From Paracoccus beibuensis (GTDB taxonomy: Bacteria; Pseudomonadota; Alphaproteobacteria; Rhodobacterales; Rhodobacteraceae), in the NCBI RefSeq assembly GCF_026162625.1, contig NZ_JAOTBD010000003.1, positions 124,001-188,000 on the forward strand: a stretch of 64,000 nucleotides of DNA, given 5' to 3'. Position 1 is the first letter of the stretch. Each line of letters starts with the position of its first letter. The position numbers and the translations under genes are program-made. Positions 58,612-64,000 of the stretch are shown in pieces. The notes beneath the pieces are model-generated. The model was given only the letters and a program-made list of their open reading frames with translations, had not been told where the DNA came from and did no database searches.

Positions 58612-61600
58612 ATGCAGATCGAACGGCGATTCACTACGGAAACCGGCGGAGCCTATGGCGGCATCGGGTTCACCACAACCGTCAGCGAGATACGCAACCC
58701 CGACGGCACCACCGTCTTCCGCAACGACCGCGTCGAGGTCCCCTTGGGCTGGAGCCAGGTGGCCAGCGACGTCATCGCCCAGAAGTATTTCCGCAGGGCG
58801 GGGGTGCCGGCCCGCCTGAAGCCCGTCAAGGAGCGCGGCGTCCCCGAGTTCCTGTGGCGCAGCGTCGCTGACGATGCCGCCCTGCAGGACCTGCCCGAGG
58901 ACCAGCGCTACGTGGGTGAGACGAGCGCTGCGCAGGTGTTCGACCGGCTGGCGGGGGCCTGGACCTATTGGGGGTGGAAGGGCGGCTATTTCAGCAGGGA
59001 AGAGGATGCCCGCGCCTATCTGGACGAGATGCGGCACATGCTGGCCCGCCAGATGGCGGCGCCGAACAGCCCGCAATGGTTCAACACCGGGCTGCACTGG
59101 GCCTATGGCATCGACGGGCCGGGGCAGGGACACTTCCATGTCGACTACAAGACCGGCAAGCTGACCGCGTCCTCCAGCGCCTATGAACATCCGCAGCCGC
59201 ATGCCTGCTTCATCCAGTCGGTCAGCGACGACCTCGTGAACGACGGCGGCATCATGGACCTGTGGGTCCGCGAGGCGCGCCTGTTCAAGTATGGCAGCGG
59301 CACTGGCACGAACTTCAGCAGCCTGCGCGGCGAGGGCGAGAGGCTGTCGGGCGGCGGCAAGTCCAGTGGCCTGATGGGTTTCCTGAAGATCGGCGATCGC
59401 GCGGCGGGCGCGATCAAGTCGGGCGGGACCACGCGGCGGGCGGCCAAGATGGTCATCTGCGACATGGACCACCCCGACATCGAGGCCTTCATCAACTGGA
59501 AGGTCATCGAGGAGCAGAAGGTCGCGAGCCTTGTCGCCGGATCGAAGATGCACGAGCGCGAGCTGAACGCGATCTTCGCCGCCATCCGCACCTGGGACGG
59601 CCGGGCCGAGGACGCCACCGACCCTGCCGCCAACGAGGCGCTGAAGGCCGCGATCAAGTCGGCCAAGCGCGCGATGATCCCGGAAACCTATGTGAACCGG
59701 GTCCTGCAATACGCGCGCCAGGGCTTCGACAGAATCGAGTTTCCGACCTATGACACGGACTGGGACTCCGAGGCCTATGTCAGCGTGTCGGGCCAGAACT
59801 CGAACAACTCGGTTCGGGTGACGGATGCCTTCCTGCGCGCCGTGCGCGAGGATGCCCCGTGGGAGCTGATCCGCCGCACCGACGGCAAGGTGGCCAAGAC
59901 CGTCAGCGCGCGCGAGCTGTGGGACCAGATCGGCCATGCCGCATGGGCCTGCGCGGATCCCGGCATCCAGTTCCACGACACGGTCAACGCCTGGCATACC
60001 TGCCCCGAGGACGGGCCGATCCGCGGCAGCAATCCCTGCAGCGAATACATGTTCCTGGACGACACGGCCTGCAACCTGGCCTCGATGAACCTGCTGACCT
60101 TCTGGACCGAGGGCCGCTTCGACGCGGATGCCTATGTCCATGCCAGTCGGCTGTGGACCGTGACGCTGGAGATCAGCGTGCTGATGGCGCAGTTCCCGTC
60201 GAAGGAGATCGCGCAGCGGTCCTATGACTTCCGCACGCTGGGTCTGGGATATGCCAATATCGGTGGCCTGCTGATGAACATGGGTCTGGGCTATGACAGC
60301 GACGGGGGCCGCGCGCTGTGCGGGGCGCTGTCGGCGATCATGACCGGCGTGGCTTATGCCACCTCGGCCGCGATGGCGGCGGAACTGGGCGCCTTCCCCG
60401 GCTATGCCCGCAACGCCGACCACATGCTGCGGGTGATCCGCAACCACCGTGCCGCCGCCCATGGCACCGAATGCGAGGGCGTGAACGTCGCCCCCGTGGC
60501 GCTGGATGCGGCCAACTGCCCCGACCCGGCGCTGGCGGCCCTGGCCCGCGCGGCCTGGGACGAGGCGCTGGCCCTGGGGCAGGCGCATGGATTCCGCAAC
60601 GCCCAGACCACGGTCATCGCGCCCACCGGCACGATCGGCCTCGTGATGGATTGCGACACCACGGGGATCGAGCCCGACTTCGCGCTGGTCAAGTTCAAGA
60701 AGCTGGCCGGCGGCGGCTACTTCAAGATCATCAACCAGTCGGTCCCCGCGGCCCTGGCCAAGCTGGGCTACCCATCGGCGCAGATCGAAGAGATCGTGGG
60801 CCATGCCGTGGGCCACGCCTCGCTTGGCAACTGCCCGGCGATCAACCATTCCTCGCTGGCCGGTCACGGCTTTGGCGCGGCAGAGATCGCCCGGATCGAG
60901 GCCGCGCTGGCCTCAGCCTTCGACATCCGCTTCGTCTTCAACCAGTGGACCCTGGGCGAGGATTTCTGCCGCGGCACCTTGGGCATTCCCGCCGAGAAGC
61001 TGGCCGACCCGGCCTTCGACCTTCTGCGCCACCTGGGCTTTACCCGCGCGCAGATCGACGCGGCCAACGATCATGTCTGCGGAACGATGACGCTGGAAGG
61101 GGCGCCGCATCTGAAGCCCGAACATCTGTCGGTCTTCGATTGCGCCAACGCCTGCGGCAAGACCGGCAAGCGCTACCTGTCGGTCGAAAGCCATATCCGC
61201 ATGATGGCGGCGGCGCAGTCCTTCATCTCGGGCGCGATCAGCAAGACGATCAACATGCATTCCAGCGCCACCATCGATGACACGCTGGCCGCCTATGAGC
61301 TGTCGCACAGCCTGGGGATCAAGGCCAATGCGCTTTATCGTGACGGCTCCAAGCTGTCGCAGCCCCTGGCAAGCGCGCTGGTCGAGGATGACGACGACGC
61401 GCAGGAGGCGCTGGTCCACGGCTCGAACCATGACAAGGCGGTCGTGCTGGCCGAGAAGATCGTCGAGCGCGTCATCGTCAAGGAGATCGTGCGCAGCCAC
61501 CGCGAAAAGCTGCCGCAGCGCCGCAAGGGATACACTCAGAAGGCCATCGTCGGCGGGCACAAGGTCTATCTGCGCACCGGCGAATATGACGATGGCGGTC

Positions 61601-62208
61601 TGGGAGAGATCTTCATCGACATGCACAAGGAAGGCGCGGGCTTCCGGGCGATGATGAACAATTTCGCCATCGCCGTGTCCGTGGGCCTGCAATACGGCGT
61701 GCCGCTGGAGGAGTTCGTGGACGCCTTCACCTTCACCCGGTTCGAGCCGGCGGGCATGGTGCAGGGCAATGACAGCATCAAGAACGCGACCTCGATCATC
61801 GACTATGTGTTCCGCGAACTTGCTGTCAGCTATCTGGACCGCACCGATCTGGCACATGTGGCCCCCGAAGGCGCGCGCTTCGACGAGATGGGCGGCGGCG
61901 AGGGCGAGGGCCGTCAGGCCCCGGTCACCGAGCAGTCCGAGCTGAAATCGCTGACCATGCTGAAGCAGATCAGCAGCGCCGGCTACCTGCGCAAGCGCCT
62001 GCCGCACGACCTGATGGTGCTGCAGGCCGGCACGGCGACCGCCGCCGTGGCAACGGGCATGGCCGAGGTCGGGCTGGACCTGCGCACCAAGGCCCGGATG
62101 CAGGGCTACGAGGGCGATCCCTGCGGCGAATGCGGCAACTACACGCTGGTCCGCAACGGGACCTGCATGAAGTGCAACACCTGCGGCGGCACCAGCGGCT
62201 GCAGCTGA
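58612..62208 (+). CDS. nrdJ: Vitamin B12-dependent (class II) ribonucleotide reductase
   Basis: This 1198-residue enzyme makes deoxyribonucleotides using adenosylcobalamin. It has the conserved [20 protein letters not shown] region (active-site Cys and Glu), the [11 protein letters not shown] stretch and, at the very C-terminus, a Cys-rich segment ([10 protein letters not shown], then [14 protein letters not shown]) that regenerates the active site or binds zinc. The length is that of the long NrdJ_Z form. AGGGG lies 7 bases before the ATG at 58612. It needs B12, implying synthesis or uptake elsewhere in the genome. Confidence 0.95.
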   Translation: MQIERRFTTETGGAYGGIGFTTTVSEIRNPDGTTVFRNDRVEVPLGWSQVASDVIAQKYFRRAGVPARLKPVKERGVPEFLWRSVADDAALQDLPEDQRYVGETSAAQVFDRLAGAWTYWGWKGGYFSREEDARAYLDEMRHMLARQMAAPNSPQWFNTGLHWAYGIDGPGQGHFHVDYKTGKLTASSSAYEHPQPHACFIQSVSDDLVNDGGIMDLWVREARLFKYGSGTGTNFSSLRGEGERLSGGGKSSGLMGFLKIGDRAAGAIKSGGTTRRAAKMVICDMDHPDIEAFINWKVIEEQKVASLVAGSKMHERELNAIFAAIRTWDGRAEDATDPAANEALKAAIKSAKRAMIPETYVNRVLQYARQGFDRIEFPTYDTDWDSEAYVSVSGQNSNNSVRVTDAFLRAVREDAPWELIRRTDGKVAKTVSARELWDQIGHAAWACADPGIQFHDTVNAWHTCPEDGPIRGSNPCSEYMFLDDTACNLASMNLLTFWTEGRFDADAYVHASRLWTVTLEISVLMAQFPSKEIAQRSYDFRTLGLGYANIGGLLMNMGLGYDSDGGRALCGALSAIMTGVAYATSAAMAAELGAFPGYARNADHMLRVIRNHRAAAHGTECEGVNVAPVALDAANCPDPALAALARAAWDEALALGQAHGFRNAQTTVIAPTGTIGLVMDCDTTGIEPDFALVKFKKLAGGGYFKIINQSVPAALAKLGYPSAQIEEIVGHAVGHASLGNCPAINHSSLAGHGFGAAEIARIEAALASAFDIRFVFNQWTLGEDFCRGTLGIPAEKLADPAFDLLRHLGFTRAQIDAANDHVCGTMTLEGAPHLKPEHLSVFDCANACGKTGKRYLSVESHIRMMAAAQSFISGAISKTINMHSSATIDDTLAAYELSHSLGIKANALYRDGSKLSQPLASALVEDDDDAQEALVHGSNHDKAVVLAEKIVERVIVKEIVRSHREKLPQRRKGYTQKAIVGGHKVYLRTGEYDDGGLGEIFIDMHKEGAGFRAMMNNFAIAVSVGLQYGVPLEEFVDAFTFTRFEPAGMVQGNDSIKNATSIIDYVFRELAVSYLDRTDLAHVAPEGARFDEMGGGEGEGRQAPVTEQSELKSLTMLKQISSAGYLRKRLPHDLMVLQAGTATAAVATGMAEVGLDLRTKARMQGYEGDPCGECGNYTLVRNGTCMKCNTCGGTSGCS

Positions 62209-62219
62209 GGGATTGGGTT

Positions 62220-62248
62220 GGGGCGCGAAGCAGGACCCTTCGCGCCCC
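62220..62248 (+). terminator. Hairpin after nrdJ
   Basis: A perfect 11-bp stem (GGGGCGCGAAG / CTTCGCGCCCC) with a 7-base loop lies 12 bases after the nrdJ stop. There is no U-tract. Confidence 0.6.
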
Positions 62249-62412
62249 GGCCGCCTTGCATGATCCAAGGCACATGCGAGGCAAACCTGCCGACCTTTTG
62301 TGGCCCTATTATCGGACCACGTCAAAGTCGCAGGTTCAATGGGTGCCTCTGGTCTCCACAGGCTCATCCCCGACATTCGGGCTTCCCTGTGGATAACAGA
62401 AGGAGATCCAGC

Positions 62413-62589
62413 ATGGGTGGAAGGAAACCCGGACAGAGTTCCGGCAGAGACGGCGGCACCTCCCCGGAGGTCGGGCCGCGCGGAGGCCAGCGGCCGAACT
62501 TCACGACCGTGCCTAACAACAGGCCGATGCCCCCGACGTCCAAGCCGAACTCGAAGTGGGGTCCTGTGAGAACCACGCCTGACAGCTGA
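62413..62589 (+). CDS. Small YjzC-like protein
   Basis: This 58-residue protein has the pattern of YjzC: N-terminal KPGQSSGRDGGTSPEVG (compare F-K-P-G-Q-x-A-P-x-x-G-x-Y-x-E-I-G), a Pro/Asn-rich middle and SKWGPVR near the C-terminus. YjzC-like proteins are of unknown function. GGAGA precedes the ATG. A short inverted repeat (GACAGC/GCTGTC) overlaps the stop, and a stronger hairpin follows. The resemblance is by eye; the gene looks real from its ribosome-binding site. Confidence 0.65.
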   Translation: MGGRKPGQSSGRDGGTSPEVGPRGGQRPNFTTVPNNRPMPPTSKPNSKWGPVRTTPDS

Positions 62590-62631
62590 ACGGCTGTCGC
62601 GGCAGCGGCCGACGGCAAGTTTTCCAGCACT

Positions 62632-62660
62632 GACCCCCTGCGCCCCGGCGCGGGGGGGTC
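62632..62660 (+). terminator. GC-rich hairpin after the YjzC-like gene
   Basis: GACCCC and GCGC on the left (62632-62643) pair with GCGC and GGGGTC on the right (62648-62660) with small bulges. A short CTTTT follows about 8 bases later. Confidence 0.5.
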
Positions 62661-62852
62661 CTGAAACTTTTCGGGAAATCACCGCAACGGCACCCGCTTG
62701 TATCTTCTGTCCGCAACAGCTTGCAGATAAAACCACCGCATGTGGCGCCCGCTGCCGTGCCGCGGTTGACGGGCGCGACTGCAGGGCCTTGAGTGGCCGC
62801 GTCAGTCGGGCTTGTGCCGGCGCGACGACAGACAAAGGCATGAAAGGTTTTG

Positions 62853-64000
62853 CGATGGGAAAGATTACTCCGGTTCTGATGGCTGGCGGATCAGGGACGC
62901 GGCTGTGGCCCGTGTCGCGCAAGAGCTTTCCCAAGCAGTTCGCCGCCCTCGTCGGGGACGAGACGCTGTTCCAGGCCTCGGCCCGGCGGCTGTCGGGACC
63001 GCTTTTCGACGCGCCGGTGGTAATGACCAATTCCGACTTCCGGTTCATCGTGGCCGAGCAGCTGGAGCAGGCGGGCGTCGCCCCCGGCGCCATTGTCATT
63101 GAACCCGCCGGCCGGAACACAGCGCCCGCGATTCTTGCCGCCGCCCTCATGGTCGCGTCCGAGGACCCGGACCGGCTGGTGCTGGTCGCTCCCTCGGATC
63201 ATGTCATTCCCGATGCCGATGCGTTCGCGGCCGCCGTCACCGAGGGGGCGGGCCTGGCCGCCCAAGGCCGCATCGTCACCTTCGGGATCACCCCCGACCG
63301 CCCAGAGACCGGTTACGGCTATCTTCAACTCGCCTCGACGGGCGCAGGCCCGCAGCCGCTCGACCGGTTCGTGGAAAAGCCCGACGCGGCGACGGCTGCC
63401 GACATGGTCGCCGCCGGGAACTTCCTCTGGAACGCGGGGATCTTCCTCTTCAGCGCCCGCACGATGATCGACGCCTTCCGCGCCCATGCGCCCGCCTATC
63501 TGCAGCCGGTCCAGGCGGCGCTCGACCAGGCGCAGACCGACCTGGGCTTCCTCCGTCTAGCACGAGAGCCCTGGGCGCAGGCCGATGACAATTCGATCGA
63601 CTATGCGGTCATGGAAAAGGCCGACAACCTGTCGGTGGTCCGCTTCTCGGGGCGCTGGTCGGACCTTGGCGGCTGGGACGCCGTGTGGCGAGAGAAACTG
63701 GGCCAGGCGCCGTCCGAGACGGGCGTCGTGACTGATGCCCGGTCGACCGCCATAGATTGTTGCGACGTCCTGCTGCGGTCCGACAGCGAGGATCTGCAGG
63801 TGGTGGGCATCGGCCTCTCCGACCTGATGGTGGTGGCGACCGCCGACGCGGTGCTGGTGGCCGACCGGTCGCGGGCGCAGGATGTCCGCCAGGCCGTCAG
63901 CGCGCTGAAGGCCAAGCGGGCCAGGCAGGCGGAAAGCTTTCCGCGCGACCATCGCCCCTGGGGCTGGTTCGAGACGCTGGCCTTGGCCGACCGCTTCCAG
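62853..64000 (+). CDS. Mannose-1-phosphate guanylyltransferase/mannose-6-phosphate isomerase (ManC type), 3' truncated by window
   Basis: The first 382 residues of a GDP-mannose pyrophosphorylase-type protein are present, and the frame runs off the window. It has the nucleotidyltransferase signature GGSGTRLWPVSRKSFPKQF at residues 10-28, DHVIPD, FVEKPD and WNAGIFLFSA. Near the end HRPWGWFE begins the cupin-type phosphomannose isomerase II domain. The ATG at 62853 has AAAGG 7 bases upstream; an in-frame ATG at 62838 lies too close to its site. It makes GDP-mannose for surface polysaccharide and might feed glycan synthesis elsewhere. Confidence 0.9.

Noticed and set aside
62388-62396. Replication origin suggested by TGTGGATAA
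   Set aside because: It is a single box without a cluster, AT-rich unwinding region or dnaA/hemE/parAB neighbours.

Overview
The window is GC-rich, densely packed alphaproteobacterial DNA. Its gene content points to the Rhodobacterales, most likely Paracoccus or a close relative: an EcfG-type sigma factor with matching promoters, a B12-dependent ribonucleotide reductase (NrdJ), a long-form RibA, a BI-1/YccA protein and FCD-type GntR regulation. This placement is inference from gene content. I saw no rRNA, tRNA, insertion sequence, prophage or CRISPR array.

Left third (1-27 kb): a general-stress island. It holds a manganese catalase, a ferritin-like protein, several SDR and MDR oxidoreductases, a type II NADH dehydrogenase, an MscS channel, a PRC-barrel secreted protein, many very small hydrophilic or single-helix proteins and an EcfG-like sigma factor (24885-25364). 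Up to eleven elements of the form GGAAC-N16-(G/T)GTT sit in front of its transcription units, which is the signature of EcfG promoters. Ten match well and one (17036-17060) has a degraded -10. The island also contains a tightly overlapping minus-strand operon (11227 down to 1224) of sugar-nucleotide enzymes and glycosyltransferases, including a rare glycoside hydrolase-epimerase fusion and three tandem CgeB-like transferases. A divergent dehydrogenase pair lies across one palindromic promoter. Together they look like an uncharacterised stress-induced glycan or glycoconjugate pathway. Two small paralogues near the sigma gene resemble NepR anti-sigma factors.

Middle (27-36 kb): a LysR-gcdH-CoA-transferase glutarate unit is followed by a compact minus-strand operon, ribA - MDR dehydrogenase - PTPS-like - SAM methyltransferase - RibD reductase. 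It starts from GTP-cyclohydrolase II chemistry, and its PTPS-like member lacks the catalytic Cys and one zinc His. This is the strongest candidate for an undescribed (pterin- or flavin-like) biosynthetic pathway. FkbM methyltransferase and inositol-monophosphatase genes follow.

Right part (36-64 kb): a two-gene RND efflux system. A GntR-linked catabolic block follows (gamma-glutamyltransferase, SBF-family transporter, three-subunit PaoABC-like molybdenum hydroxylase, FdhF/YdeP-type molybdoprotein). Then come a MarR regulator, a membrane transporter with an M20 amidohydrolase, BI-1/YccA, a quinone oxidoreductase, an XRE regulator, hisN-like, mgtE and a 5-formyl-THF cyclo-ligase gene, nrdJ, a YjzC-like small protein and the 5' part of a manC-type gene cut by the window end. 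Many neighbouring genes overlap by ATGA, so operon structure is unusually easy to read.
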